This document shows, in pieces, positions 1-9,305 of a stretch of 64,000 nucleotides of DNA; the stretch's first letter is position 1; every line of letters starts with the position of its first letter. The stretch is from contig NZ_CP015637.1 in the NCBI RefSeq assembly GCF_001708445.1, positions 3,039,001 through 3,103,000 of the forward strand, given 5' to 3'. The stretch is from Pseudomonas fluorescens (GTDB lineage: Bacteria; Pseudomonadota; Gammaproteobacteria; Pseudomonadales; Pseudomonadaceae). A model generated the notes under the pieces. The model was not told the origin of the DNA and did not search any database. It was given only the letters and a program-made list of their open reading frames with translations. A program made the position numbers and the translations under genes.

Positions 1-323
1 ACGCTTTGATAACCGCCTTGGGCAAAATCCTTCTGGATGGATTTACGCATTTCCAGCAATACCCCCTGAAGATTAACTTTATGCCCGGCCTCGATCGGCG
101 TGCCAGTCAACTCCATGACCATCAGGGTGCTGCCGTTTTCATCGTTCTTGATGGCCCGTTGGCGCGACACGGCGGCAGGGTTGGCGGGTGCCTGGTCGTC
201 GGGCACCACCTCCTCCACCTGCCAGCCACTGGGCCAATGAATTTCCGGGTCGGCCGCCAGCACAAAGGGGCTGCCCATCAGCAAACACAAGGAACTCAAC
301 AGCGGTCTACGAAATTCGATCAT
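1..323 (-). CDS. DUF4946-type secreted protein, 5' part only
   Basis: The reverse strand is open from an ATG at 323 to the left edge, giving about 107 codons with no stop, so the gene continues outside the window. Residues 1 to about 23 form a signal peptide (basic start, hydrophobic core, end VLAA), so the product is probably periplasmic. The mature part begins DPEIHWPSGWQVEE and later has a stretch ending in MRKSIQKDFAQGGYQS. I match this from memory to the Pseudomonas DUF4946 family, whose function is not known. It is transcribed divergently from gloA. The start is the only ATG preceding the signal sequence. Confidence 0.7.
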   Translation of the reverse strand, partial: MIEFRRPLLSSLCLLMGSPFVLAADPEIHWPSGWQVEEVVPDDQAPANPAAVSRQRAIKNDENGSTLMVMELTGTPIEAGHKVNLQGVLLEMRKSIQKDFAQGGYQS

Positions 324-364
324 TGCAAAAAACGCCCAAGGTTCAAGCGACAAAGTTTGAGCCT

Positions 365-403
365 CGGCACCCACGGGCCGCAAGGTCCGTGTGGGCTTTT
401 TCA
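365..403 (+). terminator. Orphan intrinsic terminator on the forward strand
   Basis: A stem closed by a GCAA tetraloop (arms CCCACGGGCC and GGTCCGTGTGGG with a two-base bulge) is followed by a T run. It faces forward, but the only gene to its left is on the reverse strand, and gloA starts 120 bases later. It may end a short untranslated RNA or an antisense transcript. Confidence 0.45.
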
Positions 404-522
404 TTTGGCGCTGCGCGCAGGCCTTGCGTATCATGGTTCGGCTGCACGGATGCCAGCCGCAAGCCAAGGGACCGCTCATCTCACATCGAGCCGCATTTGC
501 CCGATTTTTTTCTGGAGGGCCC

Positions 523-1044
523 ATGAGCCTGCACGATCTGAACACTTTCCCGGGCGTCACCGCCCAACCTGACACCGCCACCGCGAACTTCGTGTTCAAC
601 CACACCATGCTGCGGGTCAAGGACATTACCAAATCGCTGGATTTCTACACCCGCGTACTGGGTTTCTCCCTGGTTGAAAAACGCGACTTCCCGGAAGCCG
701 AATTCAGCCTGTACTTCCTGGCGTTGGTGGATAAGGCCCAGATCCCGGCCGACGCTGCCGAGCGCACCCAGTGGATGAAGTCGATCCCAGGCATCCTGGA
801 ACTGACCCACAACCATGGCACCGAAAACGATGCCGACTTTGCCTACCACAACGGCAACACCGATCCGCGCGGCTTTGGCCATATCTGCATTTCGGTGCCG
901 GATATCGTGGCGGCATGCGAACGTTTCGAAGCCTTGGGTTGCGATTTCCAGAAGCGCCTGACCGATGGTCGCATGAAAAGCCTGGCGTTCATCAAGGACC
1001 CGGATGCGTACTGGGTTGAGATCATTCAGCCAGCGCCGCTGTAA
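523..1044 (+). CDS. gloA: Lactoylglutathione lyase (glyoxalase I)
   Basis: A 173-residue glyoxalase I, which isomerises the glutathione hemithioacetal of methylglyoxal to S-lactoylglutathione in the cytosol. The two beta-alpha-beta-beta-beta modules are visible from residue 24 onward. The four expected metal ligands are present at H27, E93, H120 and E166 (contexts NHTMLRV, ILELTHN, GFGHICI, YWVEIIQ). The length, with an extended N-terminus and the insert between the modules, fits the longer Zn-dependent GloA class of pseudomonads. I chose the ATG at 523 rather than the upstream in-frame ATG because GGAGGG lies directly before it and family homology begins there. It is followed by its own terminator. 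Confidence 0.93.
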   Translation: MSLHDLNTFPGVTAQPDTATANFVFNHTMLRVKDITKSLDFYTRVLGFSLVEKRDFPEAEFSLYFLALVDKAQIPADAAERTQWMKSIPGILELTHNHGTENDADFAYHNGNTDPRGFGHICISVPDIVAACERFEALGCDFQKRLTDGRMKSLAFIKDPDAYWVEIIQPAPL

Positions 1045-1046
1045 AC

Positions 1047-1079
1047 GAAAAAACCCCATGATCGCTCATGGGGTTTTTC
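1047..1079. terminator. Bidirectional terminator between gloA and ahpF
   Basis: Near-perfect hairpin (AAAACCCCATGA, short loop, TCATGGGGTTTT) flanked by A and T runs on both sides. It can serve both the forward gloA and the reverse ahpF, which converge here. Confidence 0.85.
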
Positions 1080-1095
1080 ATTTCCGGGCCCGGAT

Positions 1096-2661
1096 TTACG
1101 CCGGAGCGGACGTCCGAATCAGGTGATCGAATGCACTCAGGGAAGCCTTGGCGCCCTCTCCAACCGCGATCACAATCTGCTTGTACGGCACCGTGGTCAC
1201 GTCACCGGCAGCGAATACACCGGGCAATGAGGTTTCGCCACGGGCGTCGACAATGATCTCGCCACGGGGCGTCAGCTCCACGGTGCCTTTGAGCCAGTCG
1301 GTGTTGGGCAGCAAGCCGATCTGCACAAAGATGCCTTCCAACTCGAGGGTCTTGAACTCGCCGCTGTCGCGATCCTTGTATGCCAGGCCGGTGACTTTCT
1401 GGCCATCCCCCTTGACTTCACTGGTCAACGCGCTGGTGATCACGTCAACGTTGGGCAGGCTGTACAACTTGCGTTGCAGCACCGCATCGGCGCGCAGCTT
1501 GCTGTCAAACTCGAGCAGCGTGACGTGGCTGACGATACCTGCCAGGTCAATGGCGGCTTCGACGCCGGAGTTACCGCCGCCAATCACGGCCACGCGCTTG
1601 CCTTTGAACAGCGGGCCATCGCAGTGCGGGCAGAAACACACGCCCTTGGCCTTGTATTCCTGCTCCCCCGGCACACCCATTTCGCGCCAGCGGGCGCCAG
1701 TGGCCAGGATCACTGTCTTGGACTTGAGCGTCGCACCGCTTTCAAAGCGAATTTCGTGCAGCTCACCGGCATTTTTCGCCGGGATCAGGCTGCTGGCGCG
1801 CTGCAGGTTCATGATGTCGACGTCGTACTGGCGCACATGGGCTTCGAGCGCGCTGGCCAGTTTCGGCCCTTCGGTTTCCTGTACCGAAATAAAGTTCTCG
1901 ATGGACATGGTGTCCAGCACCTGACCGCCGAAACGTTCGGCTGCCACGCCGGTACGGATGCCTTTGCGCGCTGCGTAGATGGCGGCTGCCGAACCGGCCG
2001 GGCCACCACCGACGACGAGTACATCAAAGGCGTCCTTGGCGCTGATTTTCTCAGCGGCTTTTTCGATGCCGCTGGTGTCGAGCTTGGCGAGGATTTCTTC
2101 CAGGCCCATGCGGCCTTGGCCGAAGTTCACCCCGTTGAGGTAGACACTGGGCACCGCCATGATCTGGCGCTCATCGACTTCCGCCTGGAACAGCGCGCCG
2201 TCGATGGCGACGTGGCGTATGTTCGGGTTCAGCACAGCCATCAGGTTCAGCGCCTGGACCACGTCCGGGCAGTTCTGGCAGGACAGCGAGAAGTACGTCT
2301 CGAAGCTGAACTCGCCTTTAAGGGCGCGAATCTGTTCAATCACTTCGACACTGGCCTTCGACGGGTGGCCACCGACTTGCAGCAGGGCCAACACCAACGA
2401 AGTGAATTCATGACCCATGGGGATACCGGCGAAACGCAGGCTGATATCGGCACCCGGGCGGTTGATGGAGAACGACGGCTTGCGCGCATCATCGCCATCG
2501 GTTTTCAGGGTAATCAGCGTGGTGAGGCTGGTTACGTCCTGCAAAAGGGCAAGCATTTCCTGGGATTTCGCGCCGTCGTCGAGGGAGGCGACGATCTCGA
2601 TCGGCTGGGTGACCCGTTCCAGGTATGACTTCAACTGAGCTTTAAGATTGGCGTCCAACAT
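1096..2661 (-). CDS. ahpF: Alkyl hydroperoxide reductase subunit F
   Basis: A 521-residue flavoprotein disulfide reductase that passes electrons from NADH to AhpC. The N-terminal domain (about residues 1-200) is a double thioredoxin fold with the CQNC redox pair at 128-131. The rest is a thioredoxin-reductase-like module with an FAD-binding [10 protein letters not shown] loop near 215, the CPHC disulfide near 345, and the C-terminal GVFAAGDVT motif. Length matches E. coli AhpF (521). It lies downstream of ahpC on the same strand, separated by a terminator, so it is probably expressed by read-through or from its own promoter. Peroxide control by OxyR is usual for the family, but I could not pick out a site. 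Confidence 0.96.
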   Translation of the reverse strand: MLDANLKAQLKSYLERVTQPIEIVASLDDGAKSQEMLALLQDVTSLTTLITLKTDGDDARKPSFSINRPGADISLRFAGIPMGHEFTSLVLALLQVGGHPSKASVEVIEQIRALKGEFSFETYFSLSCQNCPDVVQALNLMAVLNPNIRHVAIDGALFQAEVDERQIMAVPSVYLNGVNFGQGRMGLEEILAKLDTSGIEKAAEKISAKDAFDVLVVGGGPAGSAAAIYAARKGIRTGVAAERFGGQVLDTMSIENFISVQETEGPKLASALEAHVRQYDVDIMNLQRASSLIPAKNAGELHEIRFESGATLKSKTVILATGARWREMGVPGEQEYKAKGVCFCPHCDGPLFKGKRVAVIGGGNSGVEAAIDLAGIVSHVTLLEFDSKLRADAVLQRKLYSLPNVDVITSALTSEVKGDGQKVTGLAYKDRDSGEFKTLELEGIFVQIGLLPNTDWLKGTVELTPRGEIIVDARGETSLPGVFAAGDVTTVPYKQIVIAVGEGAKASLSAFDHLIRTSAPA

Positions 2662-2696
2662 ACGGGCGATTTCCTGTTCATTCGGTTTATTGCAGA

Positions 2697-2732
2697 CAAA
2701 AAAACGCCCGAGCGTATCTCGCCCGGGCGTTT
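2697..2732 (-). terminator. ahpC terminator
   Basis: Arms AAACGCCCG and CGGGCGTTT at 2702-2710 and 2724-2732. Read on the reverse strand they are followed by a run of T. The hairpin sits between ahpC and ahpF, so it probably makes ahpC expression exceed ahpF. Confidence 0.8.
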
Positions 2733-2787
2733 CGAGGGCGGTGTTGCTTACTTAGGTGCGGTAATCCGCCCTTGATACTTCACAGAC

Positions 2788-3351
2788 TTAGATCTTGCCG
2801 ACCAGGTCCAGGGACGGCGCCAGGGTGGCCTCGCCTTCTTTCCACTTGGCTGGGCACACTTCACCTGGGTGGGCAGCGACGTACTGGGCTGCCTTGATTT
2901 TGCGCAGCAGCTCGGAAGCGTCACGGCCAACACCACCGTCGTTCAGCTCAACGATCTTGATCTGACCTTCAGGGTTGATGACGAAGGTGCCGCGGTCTGC
3001 CAGGCCAGCTTCTTCGATCAGTACGTCGAAGTTGCGGGAGATGGTCAGGGTCGGGTCGCCGATCATGGTGTACTGGATCTTGCCGATGGCTGGCGAAGTG
3101 TTGTGCCAGGCAGCGTGAGCGAAGTGGGTGTCGGTGGAAACACTGTAGATTTCCACGCCCAGTTTCTGGAACTCGGCGTAGTTGTCAGCCAGGTCTTCCA
3201 GCTCGGTAGGGCAAACGAAGGTGAAGTCGGCTGGGTAGAAGAACACTACAGACCATTTGCCTTTCAGGTCAGCGTCGGTCACGTCTACGAAGTTGCCGTT
3301 TTTGTATGCGGTAGCTTTGAACGGTTTTACTTGGCTGTTGATGATAGGCAT
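2788..3351 (-). CDS. ahpC: Alkyl hydroperoxide reductase subunit C (peroxiredoxin)
   Basis: A 187-residue typical 2-Cys peroxiredoxin that reduces H2O2, organic peroxides and peroxynitrite in the cytosol. The peroxidatic cysteine is C47 in FTFVCPTE and the resolving cysteine is C166 in GEVCPAKW. The product has the usual length of AhpC. I moved the start from the longer frame to the ATG at 3351 because GGAGAGT lies just upstream and all AhpC proteins start near MPIINSQ. Its reductase, AhpF, is the next gene on the strand. Confidence 0.97.
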   Translation of the reverse strand: MPIINSQVKPFKATAYKNGNFVDVTDADLKGKWSVVFFYPADFTFVCPTELEDLADNYAEFQKLGVEIYSVSTDTHFAHAAWHNTSPAIGKIQYTMIGDPTLTISRNFDVLIEEAGLADRGTFVINPEGQIKIVELNDGGVGRDASELLRKIKAAQYVAAHPGEVCPAKWKEGEATLAPSLDLVGKI

Positions 3352-3484
3352 CGTTGACTCTCCGTCAGGGGTTAAGAAGTTGATGAAGTGAATCCTACCC
3401 ACTCTTCTGGACGATGGCTCATTGGCAAACCTGATGCTGACGATTGGCTTTCTCTATCAGGCAACCGTATTAATAGAAGAAACA

Positions 3485-4417
3485 TCAAATCAGCGCGGGA
3501 GTGGCCAAGGTCATGCCGAGAAAGGGTGTTGCTTCAACATAGCGCATGGCCGATTTCATGTCGCTCCAGCCGACGTAACTCATCAGCGACTTCAAATCCC
3601 AGCCGCTGCGATGGGCCCAGGTCGCAAAGCCGCGGCGCAGGGAGTGACTGGTGTAGTGCTCGGCAGCAATGCCCGCACGCTCAAGGGCCTGGCGCAGCAG
3701 CGGAATCACACTGTTGGGGTGCAACCCCTGCTCGCCCACGTTGCCCCAGCGGTCGATACCGCGAAATACCGGACCGCGCACCAGGGCCGACGCGCTGAGC
3801 CACTCGCTGTAGGCCTGCACCGGGCACAACCTTAGTAAAGCGGGGGTTTGGTAGGTCTTGCCGAGGTTGTCGCGATCGCTTTTGCTGCGTGGCAGATACA
3901 GGCTGATGCCGGCTCCGGGCACGGCCTGGACATGCTCGATGCTCAGCCGACATAACTCATCGCTGCGAAACCCCCGCCAGAAGCCCAGCAGGATCAGTGC
4001 AGTGTCGCGCTTGGCGCGCAACCATCGAGCTTGATCCTGAGCCTTGCCCGCCTCGATCGCCTCAACCTCAAGGGACGCCACCACTTGCTCCAGATGCTTG
4101 AGCTGCAACGGCTCGGCCTGTTTTTCCTGCGCAGGGTGCACGGCGCGAATGCCCTTGAGCACCTTGCGCACGACCGGCGCCTTGGTCGGGTCGGGGAACC
4201 CCTGGCTGGTGTGCCATTGCGCCAGCGCCGAGAGCCGCAGTTTCAAGGTGTTGACCGCCAATACCCCAGCGTGCGCCACCAGATAACGCGCCACGCTGTC
4301 GCTCGTCGCCGGCAGGAATCCGCCCCAGCTCACTTCGAAGTGCTCGATGGCCGCGCGATAGCTGCGGCGCGTGTTATCGCGGGTGGCGGCGTTGAGGTAA
4401 CGATCCAGATCGCTCAT
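3485..4417 (-). CDS. Stand-alone tyrosine recombinase
   Basis: A 310-residue phage-integrase-fold recombinase. Residues 1-95 form the SAM-like core-binding domain. The catalytic domain carries the full set: R151 (GFRSDEL), K179, H258 and R261 (HSLRRG), W284 in the usual His/Trp position, and the nucleophile Y293 (MRYVE). It should therefore be active. It is short and lacks an arm-binding domain, so it resembles XerC/D or integron-like enzymes more than phage integrases. I see no excisionase, phage genes, tRNA target or flanking repeats between ahpC and gor. It is divergent from a KfrA-like gene. Its substrate site is unknown. Confidence 0.85.
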   Translation of the reverse strand: MSDLDRYLNAATRDNTRRSYRAAIEHFEVSWGGFLPATSDSVARYLVAHAGVLAVNTLKLRLSALAQWHTSQGFPDPTKAPVVRKVLKGIRAVHPAQEKQAEPLQLKHLEQVVASLEVEAIEAGKAQDQARWLRAKRDTALILLGFWRGFRSDELCRLSIEHVQAVPGAGISLYLPRSKSDRDNLGKTYQTPALLRLCPVQAYSEWLSASALVRGPVFRGIDRWGNVGEQGLHPNSVIPLLRQALERAGIAAEHYTSHSLRRGFATWAHRSGWDLKSLMSYVGWSDMKSAMRYVEATPFLGMTLATPALI

Positions 4418-4535
4418 GAAAGGCCTATTCGTACTGCTATCGGGGGTATCGGCGGCTGAAACCTGTTTGACACGGGATAATACGCCAATATCCCATCTGT
4501 TAAATCATGAATTTGAACCCTATTTTATTCGTGAT

Positions 4536-4559
4536 ACAGTATGTATCTACATAATACGT
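4536..4559. promoter_or_regulatory. Inverted repeat in the recombinase/kfrA divergent promoter
   Basis: Imperfect AT-rich dyad with arms ACAGTATGTAT and ATAATACGT in an otherwise GC-rich intergenic region of 170 bases. It lies 28 bases before the kfrA-like start. Since KfrA proteins of plasmids bind their own promoters, this is a reasonable operator candidate; the link is inference. Confidence 0.4.
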
Positions 4560-4587
4560 ACCACAGTACTAAATCGACGGAGACCCC

Positions 4588-5595
4588 ATGGCTCGCGGCG
4601 GCATAAACAAAGCAGTAGTTCAAACGGCACGCCTGGCGATCCTTGCCCGCGGCGAGAACCCCAGCATCGACGCCGTGCGCATCGAAATGGGCAATACCGG
4701 CTCGAAAACCACGATTCATCGTTATTTGAAAGAATTGGATGAGAGTGAAACCCGCCTGACCATTACCGAAGCCCCCATCGACGAGGAGCTTGGCGAACTG
4801 GTGGCGCGCTTGGCCCAGCGCTTGAAAGAGAAAGCCCAGGAGCCGATTGACCTGGCCTTGGCGCAGTTTGAACAGCAGAAGACCGCCCTGCTCGCCCAGA
4901 TCAAAGCGCTGGAAGAGGCCCACAGCCAGCTGCAGCAGCAATTCGATATCCAGGCCGCGGCCCTCGCCGAAGAAAGTGCCGCCCTGCAAACCGCCAGCAC
5001 CAGCCTGCAGACCGAGCAAACCCGCAACGCCGGCCTCAGCCAGGCGTGCAGTGACTACGAGCTGCGGATCAGTGACAAGGACGAACAGATTCGCTCCCTG
5101 GAAGAAAAGCACCTGCATGCCAGGGATGCGCTGGAGCATTACCGCACTGCAATCAAGGAGCAACGCGAGCAGGAACAGCGTCGCCATGAAGGCCAGCTGC
5201 AGCAGGTCCAGGCGGAACTGCGCCAGGCCCAGCAAAGCGCCATGGTGCGCCAGGACGAGATCACTCAACTGCACCGCGACAACGAGCGGTTGCTGATCGA
5301 GCAACGGGTAACAACGAAGGAACTCAGTGCATTGCAGGAGCAAATCCGCAAGGATCAGGCTCACCAGCTCAAGCTGAGCGAACAGGTCAATCAGATCGAC
5401 AACGAACGCACCGTGCTTCAGGAGCGCCTGCGCGTCGCAGTACTGGACAGTCAATCACGCCAGGAAGCGCTGATCGCCCACCAGCAGACGAACAAGGCAC
5501 TGGAACTGGACCTGATCAAGGCCCAGGCCACCATCGACGCGTTGCGCCTGGCGGCCGTCATTGCAACGGCGCCAGAGGCCACGCCTAAAGCCTGA
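4588..5595 (+). CDS. KfrA-like DNA-binding coiled-coil protein
   Basis: A 335-residue protein with an N-terminal helix-turn-helix region (residues 1 to about 60; GENPSIDAVRIEMGNTGSKTTIHRYLKEL) typical of the KfrA N-terminal family, followed by a long Q/E/A/L-rich coiled coil from about 75 to 315. KfrA on broad-host-range plasmids is a self-regulating, segregation-linked DNA-binding protein. On the chromosome its role is not established. The start has GGAG seven bases upstream. It is divergent from the tyrosine recombinase and converges directly on gor with no spacer between the stop codons. The pairing with a recombinase suggests a shared function or a common plasmid origin. Confidence 0.8.
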   Translation: MARGGINKAVVQTARLAILARGENPSIDAVRIEMGNTGSKTTIHRYLKELDESETRLTITEAPIDEELGELVARLAQRLKEKAQEPIDLALAQFEQQKTALLAQIKALEEAHSQLQQQFDIQAAALAEESAALQTASTSLQTEQTRNAGLSQACSDYELRISDKDEQIRSLEEKHLHARDALEHYRTAIKEQREQEQRRHEGQLQQVQAELRQAQQSAMVRQDEITQLHRDNERLLIEQRVTTKELSALQEQIRKDQAHQLKLSEQVNQIDNERTVLQERLRVAVLDSQSRQEALIAHQQTNKALELDLIKAQATIDALRLAAVIATAPEATPKA

Positions 5596-6954
5596 TCAGC
5601 CAGCCACGGGCGTGCGCATGGTGACGAACTCTTCCGCCGCGGTGGGGTGCACGCCGATGGTTTCATCGAAATGCTGCTTGGTCGCGCCCGCCTTGAGCGC
5701 GATCGCCAGGCCCTGCACGATTTCGCCGGCGTCCGGGCCAACCATATGGCAACCCAGCACTTTGTCGGTGTCGGCATCGACCACCAGCTTCATCAAGGTT
5801 TTCTCCTGACAGTCTGTCAGCGTCAGCTTCATTGGCCGGAACCGGCTTTCAAAGACCTGCACCGCATGGCCCTTTTCTTTCGCTTCTTCTTCCGTCAGGC
5901 CGACGGTGCCGATGTTCGGCAAGCTGAACACCGCCGTCGGGATCATCGCGTAGTCCACCGGGCGATATTGCTCAGGTTTGAACAAGCGACGCGCCACAGC
6001 CATGCCCTCGGCCAGGGCGACCGGGGTCAATTGCACGCGCCCTATCACATCGCCAATGGCCAGGATCGACGATTCGGCGGTCTGGTACAGGTCATCCACT
6101 TCGACAAAGCCGCGCTTGTCGAGTTTGACGCCAGTGTTTTCCAACCCCAGGTTATCCAGCATCGGACGACGGCCGGTGGCGTAGAACACACAATCGGCTT
6201 CCAGCACTCGACCATCTTTCAGCGTTGCCTTGAGGCTGCCATCGGCCTGCTTGTCGATGCGCTCGATATCGGCGTTGAACTGCAGGTCGAGGCCGCGCTT
6301 GGTCAGCTCTTCCTTCAAATGCGTACGCACCGAACCGTCGAAACCACGCAGGAACAGGTCGCCGCGATACAACAAGGAAGTGTGGGCCCCCAAGCCATGG
6401 AATATCCCGGCGAACTCGACGGCGATATAACCGCCCCCCACCACCAGCACACGCTTGGGCAGCTCTTTCAGGAAAAACGCCTCATTCGAACCGATCGCAT
6501 GCTCGCGCCCCGGAATCTCAGGGATCTGCGGCCAGCCGCCCGTGGCGATGAGGATATGCTTGGCGGTGAAGCGCTCACCATTGATCTCCACCTGATGCGG
6601 GTCGACCAGTCGTGCGTGCCCCTCATGCAGGGTGACGCCGCTATTGACCAGCAGGTTGCGATAGATGCCATTGAGACGGTTGATCTCGCGATCCTTGTTG
6701 GCGATCAGGGTCGCCCAATCAAAGTTCGCCTCCCCCAGGGACCAGCCAAAGCCACTGGATTGCTGGAAATCTTCGGCAAAATGCGCGCCGTACACCAACA
6801 GCTTCTTCGGCACGCAGCCGACGTTCACGCAGGTACCCCCCAGGTAGCGGCTTTCTGCGACAGCCACCTTGGCACCAAAACCGGCGGCAAAGCGCGCCGC
6901 ACGAACGCCACCGGAACCGGCGCCAATTACATACAGGTCAAAATCGTAGGCCAT
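5596..6954 (-). CDS. gor: Glutathione-disulfide reductase
   Basis: A 452-residue class I pyridine nucleotide-disulfide oxidoreductase that regenerates GSH from GSSG with NADPH. It has the FAD loop [11 protein letters not shown] at the N-terminus, the redox pair C42/C47 in [13 protein letters not shown], an NADPH-binding [11 protein letters not shown] segment, and the C-terminal HPTAAEE motif whose H436 acts as the catalytic base in the dimer. The arrangement is that of glutathione reductase rather than lipoamide dehydrogenase. AGGAG lies just before the ATG. The stop codon abuts that of the convergent kfrA-like gene. Confidence 0.94.
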   Translation of the reverse strand: MAYDFDLYVIGAGSGGVRAARFAAGFGAKVAVAESRYLGGTCVNVGCVPKKLLVYGAHFAEDFQQSSGFGWSLGEANFDWATLIANKDREINRLNGIYRNLLVNSGVTLHEGHARLVDPHQVEINGERFTAKHILIATGGWPQIPEIPGREHAIGSNEAFFLKELPKRVLVVGGGYIAVEFAGIFHGLGAHTSLLYRGDLFLRGFDGSVRTHLKEELTKRGLDLQFNADIERIDKQADGSLKATLKDGRVLEADCVFYATGRRPMLDNLGLENTGVKLDKRGFVEVDDLYQTAESSILAIGDVIGRVQLTPVALAEGMAVARRLFKPEQYRPVDYAMIPTAVFSLPNIGTVGLTEEEAKEKGHAVQVFESRFRPMKLTLTDCQEKTLMKLVVDADTDKVLGCHMVGPDAGEIVQGLAIALKAGATKQHFDETIGVHPTAAEEFVTMRTPVAG

Positions 6955-7003
6955 TTCACTCTCCTCGGCAGGCCATCAGCATACCGACTTACATGGGGCT
7001 GAA

Positions 7004-7032
7004 AAACGAAAAAGCCACCCGAAGGTGGCTTT
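7004..7032 (-). terminator. galU terminator
   Basis: Stem AGCCACC / GGTGGCT at 7013-7019 and 7024-7030, followed on the reverse strand by a T-rich tract. It lies 40 bases after the galU stop. Confidence 0.8.
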
Positions 7033-7072
7033 CTCTAGCGTTCGTACTTTAAATCAGGCGGGCAACCGTGAA

Positions 7073-7912
7073 TCAGTAAGCCTTGCCAGTCTTGTAGAAG
7101 TGCTCGTAGCAGAAGTTGGTCGCTTCGATGTAGCCTTCGGCACCACCGCAGTCAAAGCGGCGACCTTTGAACTTGTAGGCAATCACGCAACCGTCTTTGG
7201 CCTGCTTCAACAGGGCGTCGGTGATCTGGATCTCGCCACCCTTGCCTGGCTCGGTTTCTTCGATCAACTTGAAGATGTCCGGGGTCAGGATGTAACGACC
7301 GATGATCGCCAGGTTCGACGGTGCATCTTCCGGTGCTGGCTTCTCGACCATGTCGCGTACGCGGATCAGGCCGTCGCCAATGTCGTCGCCAGCGATCACG
7401 CCGTACTTGTTGGTTTCCTGAGGGTCAACCTCTTGAACCGCGACGATGGTGCAACGGTATTTCTGGTACAGCTTGACCATTTGGGTCAGGACGCCGTCGC
7501 CTTCCAGGTTTACACACAGGTCATCCGCCAGGACCACGGCGAACGGTTCGTCACCGATCAGTGGGCGGCCGGTGAGGATGGCGTGGCCGAGGCCTTTCAT
7601 CTGGGTCTGGCGGGTGTAGGAGAACGAGCACTCGTCGAGCAGTTTACGGATGCCGACCAGGTATTTTTCCTTGTCGGTGCCCTTGATCTGGTTTTCCAGC
7701 TCGTAGCTGATGTCGAAGTGGTCTTCCAGCGCGCGCTTACCGCGGCCAGTAACGATAGAGATTTCGTTCAAGCCGGCATCCAGTGCCTCTTCGACGCCGT
7801 ACTGAATCAGTGGCTTGTTCACCACCGGCAGCATCTCTTTGGGCATGGCCTTGGTCGCTGGCAAGAAGCGAGTGCCGTAACCGGCTGCTGGGAACAAGCA
7901 TTTCTTGATCAT
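7073..7912 (-). CDS. galU: UTP-glucose-1-phosphate uridylyltransferase
   Basis: A 279-residue enzyme that makes UDP-glucose from UTP and glucose-1-phosphate, feeding LPS core, exopolysaccharide and osmoprotectant synthesis. The N-terminal nucleotidyltransferase signature AAGYGTRFLPATKAMPKEM is followed by the KPLIQYGVEEA segment, and the C-terminal GGAEGYIEA motif is intact. Length equals that of P. aeruginosa GalU (279). It is a single-gene unit with a terminator downstream and a 309-base region upstream. Confidence 0.96.
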   Translation of the reverse strand: MIKKCLFPAAGYGTRFLPATKAMPKEMLPVVNKPLIQYGVEEALDAGLNEISIVTGRGKRALEDHFDISYELENQIKGTDKEKYLVGIRKLLDECSFSYTRQTQMKGLGHAILTGRPLIGDEPFAVVLADDLCVNLEGDGVLTQMVKLYQKYRCTIVAVQEVDPQETNKYGVIAGDDIGDGLIRVRDMVEKPAPEDAPSNLAIIGRYILTPDIFKLIEETEPGKGGEIQITDALLKQAKDGCVIAYKFKGRRFDCGGAEGYIEATNFCYEHFYKTGKAY

Positions 7913-8221
7913 ATGAGTCCTTACAAAGGGCTGTGCGTACGGAATTCGGCGCAGTCTAATCAGGCCGCAGTCACCTTACAATGGGTCCTGCTGGCGTTGC
8001 GATGTCAACATAGAGAAAAAATGTCGTCGTAAGTTCCGCTAATCCTACGAAGCGCTTCACTAACGACATCCCCAAATCAGACTTTTCCTCCGATTTAAAA
8101 GGGACCCAACCTTTTTAGCACGCTTTTCGGCGCCAGACATTGACATGGAATAACTTCGGCGAGCCTGCGACATTTGGCGCTATCATTACGCCTTTGAATC
8201 CGACCACGAGATTGTTAATAG
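7913..8221. other. Intergenic region between galU and a small gene
   Basis: Contains the divergent promoters of galU and the 61-residue gene at 8222. It is relatively AT-rich around 8040-8220. I see no RNA gene, no repeat and no convincing ORF. Confidence 0.6.
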
Positions 8222-8407
8222 ATGTCAGAACCCAAAGGCGTAAATGGCTACCTGATCACCCAGCGTGCGGACGGCTGGCACCTGATCAACTTCCACGGAG
8301 ACAGCGTCGCCGGCACATTCGCGACCGAACGTGAAGCGATTGCGGTTGCCGAAGTGTTCGTGGATGAAGCAGGCCATGCGTCGAGCAAGCGCCCGAAGGG
8401 CAAGTAA
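8222..8407 (+). CDS. Small conserved protein, DUF2188-like
   Basis: A 61-residue cytosolic protein. Its pattern, GYLITQRADGWHLIN, then a short turn, then FATEREAIAVAEVF, is a small beta-sheet followed by a helix. It resembles the DUF2188 fold in layout, although I only infer that. The C-terminus is a basic tail (SSKRPKGK). The ATG is the first in frame, the gene is followed 22 bases later by a clear terminator, and codon use matches the neighbours, so I regard it as real. No function can be assigned. Confidence 0.7.
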   Translation: MSEPKGVNGYLITQRADGWHLINFHGDSVAGTFATEREAIAVAEVFVDEAGHASSKRPKGK

Positions 8408-8428
8408 ACCTCGCCGCCCAGCGCATAA

Positions 8429-8452
8429 AGCCCCGTTCAACGGGGCTTTTTT
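8429..8452 (+). terminator. Terminator of the 61-residue gene
   Basis: Stem AGCCCCGTT / AACGGGGCT followed by six T. Confidence 0.85.
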
Positions 8453-8550
8453 GTGTTTGTCTGTACCTACATGGCAGTTCGCTATAATCTTCCGCAAACG
8501 CCCCACGACAGTGTCCGCGCGCCTTCCAACACCTTTGACGACGAACACAC

Positions 8551-8832
8551 ATGAACAAGATTCTGGCCCTGACTGCGGTACTGGCGCTTACCGGTTGCAC
8601 CACCACCTCTGACGTCTATCTGAAAAACGGCGAACAGGGGCTGACCATCGATTGCTCGGGCGAAGCCAACTCCTGGGCCAGTTGCTACGAAAAGGCTGAC
8701 GCCTCCTGCGCGGGCACCGGTTATCGCATCGTCGGTACCGAGGGTACGCCGGCGTTGAGTGAAGATGACAAGACCCTGGGCAAGGACGTCGGCAACTTCA
8801 AAAGCCGCAGCGTGGTAGTGGTCTGCAAGTAG
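8551..8832 (+). CDS. Small lipoprotein
   Basis: A 93-residue precursor with a lipobox (LALTGC) at residues 10-15, so it is expected to be acylated at Cys15. The mature part has four further cysteines (DCSGE, SCYEK, SCAGT, VVVCK), which could form two disulfides in the periplasm. A TATAAT element at 8483-8488 is the probable -10 of its promoter. No known domain was recognised. It is alone in its unit. Confidence 0.75.
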   Translation: MNKILALTAVLALTGCTTTSDVYLKNGEQGLTIDCSGEANSWASCYEKADASCAGTGYRIVGTEGTPALSEDDKTLGKDVGNFKSRSVVVVCK

Positions 8833-8843
8833 GCGCAAGTGCC

Positions 8844-9074
8844 CTACATGTGAATTTCCGCAAACTTGATGCCGAGGCCGCGAATGGTCTCGATCAGGTC
8901 GTCCAGGCGCTGGAACGACTCCACCTCATCCTGATCATCCACCAGGAAAAAACTGCGCCCACCGCTTTTCTTGAAGAATACGATCCACTCGCCCGGATCG
9001 GCGGGGTTCTGGATGACATGGGTGGCCGAAATCTGACCCTCGGCATGTTGGGCTCTGACGTGTTCGCGTTTCAT
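8844..9074 (-). CDS. Small hypothetical protein
   Basis: A 76-residue protein beginning MKREHVRAQHAEG. The central pattern EWIVFFKKSGGRSFFLVDDQDEV and helix FQRLDDLIETIRGLG suggest a compact alpha/beta fold. No function is known to me. The start is uncertain: the ATG at 9074 is favoured because homology-like sequence begins there, but an ATG at 9089 is in frame and neither has a strong ribosome-binding site. A hairpin at 9096-9130 lies immediately upstream. Confidence 0.6.
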   Translation of the reverse strand: MKREHVRAQHAEGQISATHVIQNPADPGEWIVFFKKSGGRSFFLVDDQDEVESFQRLDDLIETIRGLGIKFAEIHM

Positions 9075-9095
9075 GACAGGTTTCCACATAAAGAC

Positions 9096-9130
9096 AAATG
9101 CCGCGCAAACCCAAGGCTTGAGCGGCATTT
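9096..9130. terminator. Hairpin, possibly a terminator
   Basis: Perfect 9-base arms AAATGCCGC / GCGGCATTT separated by 17 bases. On the forward strand a T run follows. It could end forward transcription from the lipoprotein unit, or lie in the leader of the reverse gene. Confidence 0.4.
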
Positions 9131-9305
9131 TTGCATTGAATGACCGACAGTTTAACGGATGCCCTGCCCGATCAGCACGCCCTCTGCGGTTTGAGCGTAA
9201 AGATTGACCCCCGCGTGGCCGCTCGTGGCTGCTGACGTCGGCGGCCACCTCCCAGGCCGGCGTCCTGGCTCAGGTTGTAACGCTTGGCGGGTGGCGACAA
9301 CTCAT
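9131..9305. other. Gap between two reverse-strand small genes
   Basis: Together with the flanking hairpins this makes a stretch of about 300 bases without a gene. It contains only weak reading frames with atypical composition; nothing convincing was seen. Confidence 0.5.

Noticed and set aside
1474..2628. Forward frames over ahpF and gor (also 5647-7002)
   Set aside because: Complementary to genes with complete catalytic motifs; shadow frames caused by high GC at third positions.
3485..4417. Prophage or integrative element around the tyrosine recombinase
   Set aside because: No phage genes, excisionase, tRNA target or direct repeats nearby; flanking genes are core.
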